In this document: positions 6,506-14,757 of the stretch, piece by piece
How the letters are laid out: each line of letters opens with the position of its first letter
Numbering within the stretch: position 1 is the stretch's first letter
Source: an uncultured Collinsella sp.
Lineage (GTDB): Bacteria; Actinomycetota; Coriobacteriia; Coriobacteriales; Coriobacteriaceae
DNA length: 37,664 nt
Assembly: GCA_900756945.1 (NCBI GenBank)
Contig: CAAELZ010000102.1
Span: forward strand, 1 to 37,664
Direction: 5' to 3'
Notes under the pieces: generated by a model
Told to the model about the DNA's origin: nothing
Databases searched by the model: none
What the model saw: the letters and a program-made list of their open reading frames with translations, nothing else
Program-made: the position numbers and the translations under genes

Positions 6506-7828
6506 ATGCTGCAGAGAAAAGCGAAAGCACAGTTTGAATCTTGGCTTGCCTCGTCGCCCAACAAGGCTCTTTTGGTCAAGGGCGCCCGACAGGTAGGAAA
6601 GTCATATTTGGTCAACGTCTTTGCAGGCGAATCGTTCGAAAATGTCGTGACGTTCGACCTTATCGCCGACGCGTCCGTGCGCGATTTGTTTTTGGCGGCG
6701 AAAAGTGCGGACGACCTGCTTATGCGCATGTCTATTGCTGCGACGCAGCCGATGGTTGCGAACAAGACCGTCGTGGTTATCGACGAGGTGCAGCGATGCC
6801 CCAACGTGGTGACGTTTATCAAATACCTGGTCCAGCGCGGTGACTTTCGATACATCCTTACCGGATCGCTCCTTGGCGTTGAGCTCGAGGGCATCGATTC
6901 CCTGCCGGTGGGGTATGTCGAGCAGGTCCAGATGTACCCGCTCGACTTTGAGGAGTTTTGCTGGGCAAATGGCGTTGGTGCCAGCGTGTTTGACATGCTC
7001 AGGGGCTGTCTAGAGGATGAAGGGGTGCTTCCCGGCTACCTGTATGACCGCTTGCTCGATCTGTTCCATCAGTATGTGGTGGTGGGAGGCATGCCCGACG
7101 CGGTCAATTCCTTCTTGGCGACGCGCAATGTCGATGAGGTTCGAAACATCCATCGTGATCTTCATGCCCTGTATCGCGATGACATCGCAAAGTACGCTCC
7201 GCCCGAGCTGCGCCTGGTTATTCGCGATATCTACGATTTGATTCCCAGCGAGGCCGGCTCCAAAAACAAGCGATTCAAACTGTCATCGATTAACGGTGTA
7301 AAACGTTTTTCTCAGGTGACAGATCATTTTCTCTGGTTATCGGAGGCAGGTGTCGCGCTTCCCGTGTATAACGTAACGGCGCCCGTGGCACCCCTTTTAT
7401 TGGGGGAGCAGCGAAATCTGTTCAAGCTGTTTTACTTGGACACCGGAATGCTCATGTCGTCGTATTCCAAAAGGGTCGCCCAAGGCGTTTTTGATGGGGA
7501 GGCGGAAGACGCCTTTGGCATGAATATGGGGGCGGCGTTTGAGGGCTTCGTTGCCCAAGAGCTCAAAGCTCATGGATTTAGATTGCGCTACTTTACGTCC
7601 AAAAAGGTCGGTGAGCTCGATTTTGTGGAAGAGACGTTCGATGGGGAGGTGTTTGCCATCGAGGTCAAATCGGGCAAGAGTTTTAAGTCCCACGCGGCGC
7701 TCGATAACGCATTGGCAACGAAGGGCTACGGAATCGATCGCGCCCTGGTGCTTGCGGAATGTAATCTTCACCGCGATGGTGACGTGCTGTATCTGCCCAT
7801 CTTTATGGCAGGGCTTTTGGAGCCGTAA
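6506..7828 (+). CDS. DUF4143-family AAA ATPase
   Basis: The 440-residue protein belongs to the archaeal-type AAA plus DUF4143 group. The Walker A motif is GARQVGKS (26-33) and Walker B is VVVIDEVQ with D93 E94; RYILTGSLLG follows as the sensor strand. The C-terminal DUF4143 part carries a PD-(D/E)xK-like nuclease signature, with AAFEGFVAQEL followed by GELDF and later FAIEVKSGK. These proteins are frequent in gut bacteria, often in several copies, and their function is unsettled; roles in defence, DNA transactions or toxin-antitoxin-like systems have been proposed. ATG 6506 with AAGGGG upstream is preferred over a TTG-like start at 6473. The gene stands alone and is preceded by an unusual repeat array that probably controls it. 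Confidence 0.85.
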   Translation: MLQRKAKAQFESWLASSPNKALLVKGARQVGKSYLVNVFAGESFENVVTFDLIADASVRDLFLAAKSADDLLMRMSIAATQPMVANKTVVVIDEVQRCPNVVTFIKYLVQRGDFRYILTGSLLGVELEGIDSLPVGYVEQVQMYPLDFEEFCWANGVGASVFDMLRGCLEDEGVLPGYLYDRLLDLFHQYVVVGGMPDAVNSFLATRNVDEVRNIHRDLHALYRDDIAKYAPPELRLVIRDIYDLIPSEAGSKNKRFKLSSINGVKRFSQVTDHFLWLSEAGVALPVYNVTAPVAPLLLGEQRNLFKLFYLDTGMLMSSYSKRVAQGVFDGEAEDAFGMNMGAAFEGFVAQELKAHGFRLRYFTSKKVGELDFVEETFDGEVFAIEVKSGKSFKSHAALDNALATKGYGIDRALVLAECNLHRDGDVLYLPIFMAGLLEP

Positions 7829-7865
7829 CGTGCCGTCGACTCTTCCGGCCCTCACTTAACCCTCG

Positions 7866-8852
7866 CTACTCGTCGTCTCCGTCGTTGGGGTCGCCCTTGA
7901 GGGTGTTGATGTCCAGGTACTCGTCATCGTTCTCTTTTTGCTGGGTCTCCGACTCCGCTTGGGTGGGGCCGGAGAACAGCCGGAATCCCTCAAACGCAAT
8001 GACACCGAGCAGGGCAATGACAATGGCGATAAAGGCAACCTTGACTGCCTGCGGAAATTCCGAGAAACGCAGCGCCTTTTCCTCGGCGTAATAATCGGCG
8101 AAGCGCTCTTCGCCCGTGCTTTTGGTATACGCCGGTGCGGACGCGGCCTCCGGGTCATATTCCGGTGCAGGCGTGGCGGCGTACGGATCGTTGAGATAAT
8201 CGCTCGATGTGGTGCCATAATCCTCGGTCTCGATGCGACCGGCGTCAGCATAGCCATCGGAATAATCGGAATATGCCGCACCGCCCTCATAGCCCGCGGC
8301 GCTCGTGTTGGCGGCAAAAAGCGGGTTAACTGGAACGTCGAGCGCCGGCATGCCGGTAGAGGTCTCATCCAGATCGGCTGCAGCCCAGGAATCGTAGGCA
8401 ACCTGATGGGCAACGGGCTCATCGAGCCTTGTGACCGGAGGCTTGCGTGCCGCAGGAACAGGCAACTGCTGGGCGCTGTACATAACGGTGCTGTCGGGCG
8501 ATTTGCTCTGCGTCGCTGCAGCGAGAAACGCCGCCGTCTCGGACGGGTCGCTTGCGGGGCGGGGAGTGGGCGTGGGCGCCGAAGTGGGTGTGGGCGCAGA
8601 CGCGGGCGTCGAAACAGGCGACTGCGCAGGAGCCGGCGCAGATGCGGGCTTAGGCGCAAGTGCGGGATTGGGGCTTGACGGGCGAGCCCCGCCGCCCATG
8701 AGTTCGTCGGCGGTCCACGGGCGATCATCCATCACGTCGTCAAGGCTCAGCGAAAACAAGTCGTCTTCACCCTCATCGAACATGCGGTGCACATGTCCAC
8801 CAATTGCCGGAATCAATCCGCGACCGGTGCACGATGCCTTGCTCAACGCCAT
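7866..8852 (-). CDS. Pro/Ala/Thr-rich protein with C-terminal transmembrane segment
   Basis: The 328-residue product has no recognised catalytic domain. An N-terminal segment (MALSKASCTGRG, then acidic DEGEDDLFSLSLDDVMDD) is followed by a low-complexity Pro/Ala/Ser/Thr linker at about residues 58-110, a Tyr/Asp/Ala-rich middle, one hydrophobic helix at about 272-293 (VAFIAIVIALLGVIAFEGF) and a 35-residue acidic tail. There is no signal peptide, so the large N-terminal part is probably cytoplasmic and the tail outside, i.e. a tail-anchored topology. ATG 8852 has an AAAGGGTGG binding site; the open frame extends to 8948 without one. It lies 123 bases after the regulator gene on the same strand, so co-transcription is possible. 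Confidence 0.65.
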   Translation of the reverse strand: MALSKASCTGRGLIPAIGGHVHRMFDEGEDDLFSLSLDDVMDDRPWTADELMGGGARPSSPNPALAPKPASAPAPAQSPVSTPASAPTPTSAPTPTPRPASDPSETAAFLAAATQSKSPDSTVMYSAQQLPVPAARKPPVTRLDEPVAHQVAYDSWAAADLDETSTGMPALDVPVNPLFAANTSAAGYEGGAAYSDYSDGYADAGRIETEDYGTTSSDYLNDPYAATPAPEYDPEAASAPAYTKSTGEERFADYYAEEKALRFSEFPQAVKVAFIAIVIALLGVIAFEGFRLFSGPTQAESETQQKENDDEYLDINTLKGDPNDGDDE

Positions 8853-8975
8853 TCTGTTCCACCCTTTCGAAATACTAATGACATCGATTATATGGAACTT
8901 CCCAAGCGGCTCGGTCTTGGATTCATGCTTTCCAGAACTCGCGCCCAAAAGGGGAGGGGCAATCCAGGTGAGTGC

Positions 8976-9629
8976 CTACTTGTCGCCTGCTGCCGCCTTG
9001 GCCTCATTGAGGTAGCTATAGAAGCTGTATTTGGAGATGCCAAAGAACTCGCAGGCGCGCTCGCTCGACTTGGAAATGAGGAAGGCGCCGCGACGGTCGA
9101 GGTAGCCGATGGCGCGAATGCGCTCATCTTTGGTCATAAGTGCCGCGGGCTTGCCCACAAACTGCTCGCACTCGTGCAGCAGGTCCTCGAGCAGGTCACC
9201 GATGTTCTTGGTAATGGGCTCGGGCTCGGTATAGCCCGTGCCGCCGGTGCCGGTAAAGGCGTCGAGCGAACGCTCAAAAGCCTTCATAAGCGTAATGTCA
9301 AAGTTGATGCCCAAAATGCCGACGGGCTTGCCCTCGTCGTTGCGGATAAAGATGGTCGAGGACTTGAGCAGCTTGCCGTCGGTGGTTTTGGTGAGGTACG
9401 GCTCGCGGTCGTGCACGTCGGTGGTGCCCTCGTGCATGGACTCAAACACAATATGGCTGGGGCCGTCACCCAGTTTGCGCCCGCTGACGTGGCCGTTTTC
9501 GATCACCACGATGGAGTGGTCCACGTCCTCGGTCTCCAGATCGTGGACGACGACTTCGCAGTTGGGGCCAAATTGGAGCGCCAGGCCGTGTGCAAGGCGC
9601 TTGTAGAACTCAATCTGTGCGGGGGTCAT
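8976..9629 (-). CDS. YheO-like PAS-domain transcriptional regulator
   Basis: The 217-residue protein matches the YheO/DauR layout: a PAS-like sensing domain at about residues 4-115 (FGPNCEVVVHDL near the start, then GKPVGILGINFDIT) and a C-terminal helix-turn-helix at about 165-213 (SKSSERACEFFGISKYSFYSYLNEAK). Members sense small metabolites and control adjacent catabolic genes. ATG 9629 follows AGGAAGG. The gene is divergent from ygeX across 277 bases that contain two palindromes, so I infer it controls the ygeXYW genes and possibly itself. DauR controls D-arginine catabolism in Pseudomonas; here a 2,3-diaminopropionate or purine-derived ligand is plausible but unproven. Confidence 0.88.
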   Translation of the reverse strand: MTPAQIEFYKRLAHGLALQFGPNCEVVVHDLETEDVDHSIVVIENGHVSGRKLGDGPSHIVFESMHEGTTDVHDREPYLTKTTDGKLLKSSTIFIRNDEGKPVGILGINFDITLMKAFERSLDAFTGTGGTGYTEPEPITKNIGDLLEDLLHECEQFVGKPAALMTKDERIRAIGYLDRRGAFLISKSSERACEFFGISKYSFYSYLNEAKAAAGDK

Positions 9630-9748
9630 GGGTGCCTTCCTAAAAATTAGTTTGGGCTCACTGTGCCATAAACCCCACTTGTTCGCAAATAACGAAATCG
9701 TCGCTGTGTTATGTGACCGTTCGGCGGCGAAAAGGTACCGATTACGGC

Positions 9749-9763
9749 AACAAACAATTTGTT
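9749..9763. promoter_or_regulatory. Palindromic operator candidate 1 (regulator-ygeX intergenic)
   Basis: AACAAACAATTTGTT is a perfect palindrome of two 6-base arms around 3 bases, in an AT-rich patch of an otherwise GC-rich genome. Together with the second palindrome 53 bases away it marks the likely control region of the divergent regulator and ygeX genes. An overlapping TTTGTTAG (9758-9765) is mirrored by CTAACAAA at 9798-9805. Confidence 0.5.
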
Positions 9764-9801
9764 AGGTTTTCCAATCAAAAAGTGTGATAGAACAGTGCTA
9801 A

Positions 9802-9816
9802 CAAACTTTTTGTTTG
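9802..9816. promoter_or_regulatory. Palindromic operator candidate 2 (regulator-ygeX intergenic)
   Basis: CAAACTTTTTGTTTG has 5-base arms around TTTTT and shares the AACAAA/TTTGTT half-site with candidate 1. The centres are 53 bases apart, about five helical turns, compatible with cooperative binding by the YheO-like regulator. It lies about 90 bases before the ygeX start. Confidence 0.5.
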
Positions 9817-9906
9817 GCATCCACATAAAAGTTCAGCCGTGTGAATGGGATCGGGCTGAAACGCGTATGCGGGGGCCGGCAAGAGAGAACTTAAGGAGTT
9901 CACCGT

Positions 9907-11121
9907 ATGGCCGATAAGATCCAGTGGGCGGGCAACACGATGCCCAAGAGCGATGACAAGCACTTGGGAATCATGAGCCTCGACCACGTGAGGAAGGCCC
10001 GCGCCTTCCACCAGTCGTTCCCCCAGTACACCGTTACTCCGCTTGCCCGCCTGGACGGCCAGGCCGCGCGCCTGGGCCTGTCCAACCTGTGCGTTAAGGA
10101 CGAGAGCTATCGCTTTGGCCTCAACGCCTTTAAGGTCCTGGGCGGCTCGTTTGCCATGGCCAACTACATTGCCGACGAGACCGGCAAGGACGTTGCCGAG
10201 TGCACCTTCGATTACCTGACCTCCGATCAGCTTGCCAAGGACTTTGGCCAGGCCACCTTCTTTACCGCTACCGATGGCAACCATGGCCGTGGCGTGGCAT
10301 GGGCTGCCAACAAGCTGGGCCAGAAGGCTGTCGTGCACATGCCCAAGGGTTCCACCAAGCCCCGCTTCGATAACATCGCCGCCGAGGGCGCCACGGTGAC
10401 CATCGAAGAGGTCAACTACGACGAGTGCGTGCGCATGGCCGCCGCCGAGGCCGACGCCTGCGAGCGCGGCGTCATCGTTCAGGATACCGCCTGGGAGGGC
10501 TACGAGAAGATCCCGTCCTGGATCATGGAGGGCTACGGCACCATGGCTTCCGAGGCTGCCGAGCAGCTGCGCGAGATGGCCATCAACCGCCCGACGCACG
10601 TCTTTGTCCAGGCTGGCGTGGGCTCGCTCGCCGGCGCCGTGGTGGGCTACTTCACCAACCTGTATCCCGATAACCCGCCCACCTTCGTCGTGGTCGAGTG
10701 CGCGCCTGCCGCCTGCCTGTACAAGGGCGCTGCCGCCGGCGACGGCGATCCGCGCATCGTGGACGGCGACATGCCCTCCATCATGGCCGGCCTGTGCTGC
10801 GGCGAGCCCAACATCCTGGGTTGGGATATCCTGCGCAACCACACCACCGCCTTCGTGTCCTGCCCCGACTGGGTCACCGCTCGCGGCATGCGCACCCTGG
10901 GCGCTCCCGAGAAGGGCGACCCGCGCGTTATCTCCGGCGAGTCCGGCGCCGTGACCACCGGTCTGGTCGAGACCCTTATGCTCGATCCCGAGTACGCCGA
11001 GCTCAAGGAGCTCATCGGCCTGGACAAGACGAGCTCCGTGCTCTGCTTCTCCACGGAAGGTGACACGGACCCCGACCAGTATCGCCGCATTGTCTGGGAG
11101 GGCGAATACCCCACTTGCTAA
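9907..11121 (+). CDS. ygeX: 2,3-diaminopropionate ammonia-lyase YgeX
   Basis: This 404-residue PLP enzyme of fold type II converts 2,3-diaminopropionate to pyruvate and two ammonia. FGLNAFKVLGG contains the Schiff-base lysine K76; TDGNHGRG (122-129) is the family motif whose Asp acts as a base in the E. coli enzyme; VQAGVGSLAGA is the phosphate-binding glycine loop. Length is normal. ATG 9907 follows TAAGGAG. It is first of the ygeX-ygeY-ygeW run and divergent from the YheO-like regulator. In gut bacteria this gene is part of the conserved anaerobic purine/urate degradation cluster, where it would remove amino groups from a late intermediate. Codon use is strongly biased towards GC-ending preferred codons, suggesting high expression. 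Confidence 0.95.
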   Translation: MADKIQWAGNTMPKSDDKHLGIMSLDHVRKARAFHQSFPQYTVTPLARLDGQAARLGLSNLCVKDESYRFGLNAFKVLGGSFAMANYIADETGKDVAECTFDYLTSDQLAKDFGQATFFTATDGNHGRGVAWAANKLGQKAVVHMPKGSTKPRFDNIAAEGATVTIEEVNYDECVRMAAAEADACERGVIVQDTAWEGYEKIPSWIMEGYGTMASEAAEQLREMAINRPTHVFVQAGVGSLAGAVVGYFTNLYPDNPPTFVVVECAPAACLYKGAAAGDGDPRIVDGDMPSIMAGLCCGEPNILGWDILRNHTTAFVSCPDWVTARGMRTLGAPEKGDPRVISGESGAVTTGLVETLMLDPEYAELKELIGLDKTSSVLCFSTEGDTDPDQYRRIVWEGEYPTC

Positions 11122-11193
11122 TACTGGGCGGAGCAAATAGGTATCGCTCTGCCACCTCACAGGTAGATTCCTTCGTTTGAAAGGTTATGAACA

Positions 11194-12579
11194 ATGGCTA
11201 AAGAACTCGATTTCGAGGCAATTAAAAACGCTGCTGAGTCCCATCGTGCTGATATGACGCGTTTTCTTCGCGCAATGATTAGCCACCCCTCTGAGTCCTG
11301 CGAGGAGGGTGAGGTTGTCGCTTGCATCAAGGCCGAGATGGAGAGCCTTGGCTATGACGAGGTCAAGGTCGACGGCCTGGGCAACGTTATGGGCTTTATG
11401 GGCGAGGGCGACAAGATCATCGCCATCGACTCCCACATCGACACCGTCGGTATCGGCAACATCGAGAACTGGGATGCCGATCCCTATGAGGGCTACGAGA
11501 CCGACGAGATTATCTACGGCCGCGGCGGCTCCGACCAGGAGGGCGGCATGGCTTCCGCTACCTACGCTGCCAAGATGATGAAGGACATGGGCCTCATCCC
11601 CGAGGGCTACAAGATCATGGTCGTCGGCACCGTCCAGGAAGAGGACTGCGACGGTATGTGCTGGCAGTACATCTACAACAAGGACGGCATTAAGCCCGAG
11701 TTCGTCATTTCCACCGAGCCCACCGACGGCGGCATCTATCGCGGTCACCGCGGCCGCATGGAGATCCGCGTCGACGTTCACGGCACCTCCTGCCACGGCT
11801 CCGCTCCCGACCGCGGCGACAACGCCATCTACAAGATGGCCGACATCATCGCCGACGTCCGCGCCCTCAACAACAACGGCTGTGACGAGTCGACCGACAT
11901 CAAGGGCCTCGTCAAGATGCTCGACCCCAAGTACAACCCCGAGCACTTCGAGGACGCCCGCTTCCTGGGCCGCGGCACCTGCACCGTCAGCCAGATCTTC
12001 TACACCAGCCCCAGCCGCTGCGCTGTCGCTGACTCCTGCGCCATCTCCATCGACCGTCGCATGACCGCCGGTGAGACCTGGGAGTCCTGCCTGGACGAGA
12101 TCCGTAACCTGCCGGCCGCCAAGAAGTACGGCGACGACGTGAAGGTCTCCATGTACATGTACGATCGTCCGTCCTGGACCGGCGAGGTCTACGAGACCGA
12201 GGCTTACTTCCCCACGTGGATCAACAAGGAGACCGCTCCGCACGTCAAGGCCCTCGTCGACGCCCACAAGGCCATGTTCGGTGACGAGCGCATCGGCTGC
12301 GAGCCCAGCATGGACAAGCGCACCGGTCGCCCGCTGTGCGACAAGTGGACCTTCTCCACGAACTGCGTTTCCATCCAGGGCCGCTATGGCATCCCCTGCG
12401 TCGGCTTCGGCCCGGGTGCCGAGTCTCAGGCTCACGCTCCCAACGAGGTCACCTACAAGGACGACCTGGTCACCGCTGCCGCCATGTATGTGGCTGCCCT
12501 GAACCTCTACGATCCGAGCCAGGCCGATGGCGACGCCACCGTGTTCCGCGCCGGTCTGACCAACAACAAGATCGATTAG
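11194..12579 (+). CDS. ygeY: YgeY-family M20 peptidase-like hydrolase
   Basis: The 461-residue protein is an M20-type zinc amidohydrolase of the YgeY, selenium-metabolism-linked group. Zinc-site motifs are visible: AIDSHIDTVG (His and Asp), GRGGSDQEGG (bridging Asp), VGTVQEEDC (catalytic Glu pair), STEPTDG and a terminal His in ESQAHAPNE. The inserted dimerisation domain begins around HRGRMEIRVDVHGTSCHGS. Such enzymes cleave amide or carbamoyl bonds of small molecules; the substrate in purine breakdown is not settled. ATG 11194 has a GAAAGG site. It follows ygeX by 72 bases with no terminator, so they are probably co-transcribed, and shares its strong codon bias. Confidence 0.93.
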   Translation: MAKELDFEAIKNAAESHRADMTRFLRAMISHPSESCEEGEVVACIKAEMESLGYDEVKVDGLGNVMGFMGEGDKIIAIDSHIDTVGIGNIENWDADPYEGYETDEIIYGRGGSDQEGGMASATYAAKMMKDMGLIPEGYKIMVVGTVQEEDCDGMCWQYIYNKDGIKPEFVISTEPTDGGIYRGHRGRMEIRVDVHGTSCHGSAPDRGDNAIYKMADIIADVRALNNNGCDESTDIKGLVKMLDPKYNPEHFEDARFLGRGTCTVSQIFYTSPSRCAVADSCAISIDRRMTAGETWESCLDEIRNLPAAKKYGDDVKVSMYMYDRPSWTGEVYETEAYFPTWINKETAPHVKALVDAHKAMFGDERIGCEPSMDKRTGRPLCDKWTFSTNCVSIQGRYGIPCVGFGPGAESQAHAPNEVTYKDDLVTAAAMYVAALNLYDPSQADGDATVFRAGLTNNKID

Positions 12580-12601
12580 TCCCATTCCTCGATCTTGTTG
12601 A

Positions 12602-12626
12602 GCCGGGGACAGCTCGTGTCCCCGGC
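12602..12626 (+). terminator. Hairpin between ygeY and ygeW
   Basis: GCCGGGGACA (12602-12611) pairs perfectly with TGTCCCCGGC (12617-12626) around GCTCG. There is no T-run, so it may be an mRNA-stabilising or partially terminating structure rather than a full terminator. The 200 bases between ygeY and ygeW hold no gene; TTGACT at 12635 resembles a -35 box, but a good -10 at proper spacing is lacking. Confidence 0.5.
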
Positions 12627-12780
12627 ACCCCCTGTTGACTTGGGGCCCGCGGTCGTTATCTCCCATGCTTCCTCAACGGTAGCGGGTCCTCGTCATAGTG
12701 CTCTGCATGTTCTAGCCACACGCGCATGCCGGAGCACATCTACTCATTGCAATCGTTTCATCTTTGGAAAGGATATTTAC

Positions 12781-13983
12781 ATGGACGCCAAGTTTACCGA
12801 GCTCGTCGAGCAGCTGAACGGCCTCGATTTTAAGGGCATGTACGGCAGCGACTTCCTGCACACCTGGGATAAGACCACCGATGAGCTCAAGGCGCTCTAC
12901 ATCGTCGCCGACGCCCTGCGCGAGCTGCGCGAGAACAACGTTTCGTCCAAGATCTTCGATTCGGGTCTGGCCGTCTCCCTGTTCCGTGACAACTCCACCC
13001 GTACGCGCTTCTCCTTCTCTAAGGCAGCCAACCTGCTCGGTCTTGAGCTGCAGGACCTGGACGAGAAGAAGTCCCAGATCGCTCACGGCGAGACCGTCCG
13101 CGAGACCGCTACCATGATCTCCTTCATGGCCGACGTCATCGGCATCCGTGACGACATGTACATCGGCAAGGGCGACGCCTACATGGCCGAGGTCTCCGAG
13201 TCTGTCCAGCAGGCCTACGAGGACGGCGTTCTGGATCACCGTCCCACGCTCATCTCCCTGCAGTCCGACTCCGATCACCCCACGCAGTCCTCTGCCGACA
13301 TGCTCTACCTCATCAACGAGTTTGGCGGTCTTGAGAACCTCAAGGGCAAGAAGGTTGCCGTCACCTGGGCCTACTCGCCCTCTTACGGCAAGCCGCTGTC
13401 CTGCCCGCAGTCGCTGATCAGCCTGCTGCCCCGTTTTGGCATGGACGTCACCTTGGCCCACCCCGAGGGCTACGACCTCATGCCCGAGGTCGTCGAGCGC
13501 GCCAAGGGTTATGCCGCCGAGTCCGGCACCACCTTTAAGCAGGTCAACACCATGGCCGAGGCCTTCGAGGGCGCCGACATCGTGATCCCGAAGAGCTGGG
13601 CTCCGTTTGCCGCCATGGAGAAGCGCACCAACCTGTACGCCGAGGGCGACGACGCCGGCATCGCTGCACTCGAGAAGGAGCTGCTCGCTCAGAACGCCAC
13701 GCATCAGGATTGGTGCTCCACGACCGAGCTCATGGAGAAGACCGCCAACGGCCAGGACACCATCTTTATGCATCCGCTGCCTGCCGACATCTCCGGTGTC
13801 TCTTGCGAGCACGGCGAGGTCAACGCCGACGTCTTCGACATGCACCGCGTGGGCATGTACAAGGAGGCCAGCTACAAGCCGTACGCCATCGCAGCCATGA
13901 TGTTCCTGCAGAAGGTTGCCGATCCCGCCGCTACCCTCAAGGCCCTCGACGAGCGCAACACCGCCCGTTGGTTCCAGGCCTAA
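12781..13983 (+). CDS. ygeW: Knotted carbamoyltransferase YgeW
   Basis: The 400-residue protein is in the aspartate/ornithine carbamoyltransferase superfamily, YgeW subfamily. The carbamoyl-phosphate loop is SLFRDNSTRTRF (66-77), followed by the second-domain motifs HPTQSSADMLYL and MHPLPADISG. YgeW proteins have a knotted C-terminal domain and an unresolved natural substrate; within the purine cluster it is thought to transfer or release a carbamoyl group from a ureido intermediate, feeding carbamoyl phosphate and hence ATP synthesis. The frame is open back to 12595, but ATG 12781, with AAAGGATAT upstream, gives the usual family length. A terminator follows, closing the ygeX-ygeY-ygeW unit. 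Confidence 0.93.
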   Translation: MDAKFTELVEQLNGLDFKGMYGSDFLHTWDKTTDELKALYIVADALRELRENNVSSKIFDSGLAVSLFRDNSTRTRFSFSKAANLLGLELQDLDEKKSQIAHGETVRETATMISFMADVIGIRDDMYIGKGDAYMAEVSESVQQAYEDGVLDHRPTLISLQSDSDHPTQSSADMLYLINEFGGLENLKGKKVAVTWAYSPSYGKPLSCPQSLISLLPRFGMDVTLAHPEGYDLMPEVVERAKGYAAESGTTFKQVNTMAEAFEGADIVIPKSWAPFAAMEKRTNLYAEGDDAGIAALEKELLAQNATHQDWCSTTELMEKTANGQDTIFMHPLPADISGVSCEHGEVNADVFDMHRVGMYKEASYKPYAIAAMMFLQKVADPAATLKALDERNTARWFQA

Positions 13984-14006
13984 AGCCGCGCTGAGGTAAG
14001 CCATGT

Positions 14007-14045
14007 AAAGGGGGCGCTCTGCCAACCGGCGGGGTGCCCCTTTTT
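14007..14045 (+). terminator. Rho-independent terminator after ygeW
   Basis: AAAGGGG near 14007-14014 pairs with CCCCTTT at 14037-14043 over an extended GC-rich stem with an internal loop, ending in TTTTT. It lies 24 bases after the ygeW stop and separates it from the nucleotidyltransferase gene. Confidence 0.7.
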
Positions 14046-14133
14046 GCATCGTGGGCGTGCGGGATAAGCGCTTTCGATGTAGATGCCCCGCGACGCGAGT
14101 TATGGGTACGATGGTTTCAGGGGAGGTATCGCC

Positions 14134-14748
14134 ATGAAACTTGGTTGCGTCATTATGGCTTCGGGCGAGGGCAAGCGATTTGGCTCTAACAAGATGCTCG
14201 CCGATATCTATGGCGAGCCGCTGATTGCCCGGACCATTGATTCGGTTCCCCGGGGCTTTGACGTTGTGGTTTCGACGCGTTGGCCCGAGGTCGCTCAGAT
14301 TTGTGATGACAAGCATTGCCCGTGCGTGCTGCACGATGGCGAGCTGCGCAGCGAAAGCGTCCGTGCGGGCCTTTCGTGGGGAGTCGAACGTAACTGGAAA
14401 GGTTGCCTCTTTTTGCCGGGCGACCAGCCGCTCGTGAGTTCGGATTCTTTTGAGGCTATGGTTCGTGCATTTGACGAGCGTGGCCGCAAGCATCCGGTGC
14501 GTCTTGCGTGCAACGGTGAGCCTTCGAGCCCGGTGCTCTTTCCGGCGGAACTGTTCGATGCACTTATGTGTCTTGAGGGTAAGGACGGCGGCGGTTCGAT
14601 CCTCAAGGACCGTACCGACGTGGTGCTGGTCGAGGCGCGTGCCTACGAGCTGTGGGACGTCGATACCGTCAAGGGACAGCGACGCATAACGGAGCATATC
14701 GCCGCCTGCTCGTATTTTGATCGCGTGGCCAACTGCATCAATCAATAA
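14134..14748 (+). CDS. mocA: MocA-like molybdenum cofactor nucleotidyltransferase
   Basis: The 204-residue protein is an NTP-transferase of the MobA/MocA fold. The N-terminal nucleotide-binding motif is MASGEGKRFGSNKML (8-22), close to the AAGxSxRxG pattern with substitutions typical of the selenium-linked YgfJ/MocA group; LPGDQPLVS carries the metal-binding Asp. It should attach a nucleotide (probably CMP) to molybdopterin to make the cofactor of a xanthine-dehydrogenase-type enzyme. The frame opens at 14083, but ATG 14134 with GGGAGG upstream aligns with family starts. hydA begins 9 bases after its stop, so the two are co-transcribed. The symbol is by family; the specific activity is unproven. 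Confidence 0.82.
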   Translation: MKLGCVIMASGEGKRFGSNKMLADIYGEPLIARTIDSVPRGFDVVVSTRWPEVAQICDDKHCPCVLHDGELRSESVRAGLSWGVERNWKGCLFLPGDQPLVSSDSFEAMVRAFDERGRKHPVRLACNGEPSSPVLFPAELFDALMCLEGKDGGGSILKDRTDVVLVEARAYELWDVDTVKGQRRITEHIAACSYFDRVANCINQ

Positions 14749-14757
14749 GGAGCAATT

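Noticed and set aside
9775..11160. Long minus-strand open frame opposite ygeX (and similar ones opposite ygeY, secY, rpoA and rplE)
   Set aside because: Gly/Ala/Val/Leu/His-rich translations without domains, mirroring plus-strand codon bias; the plus-strand genes are certain.
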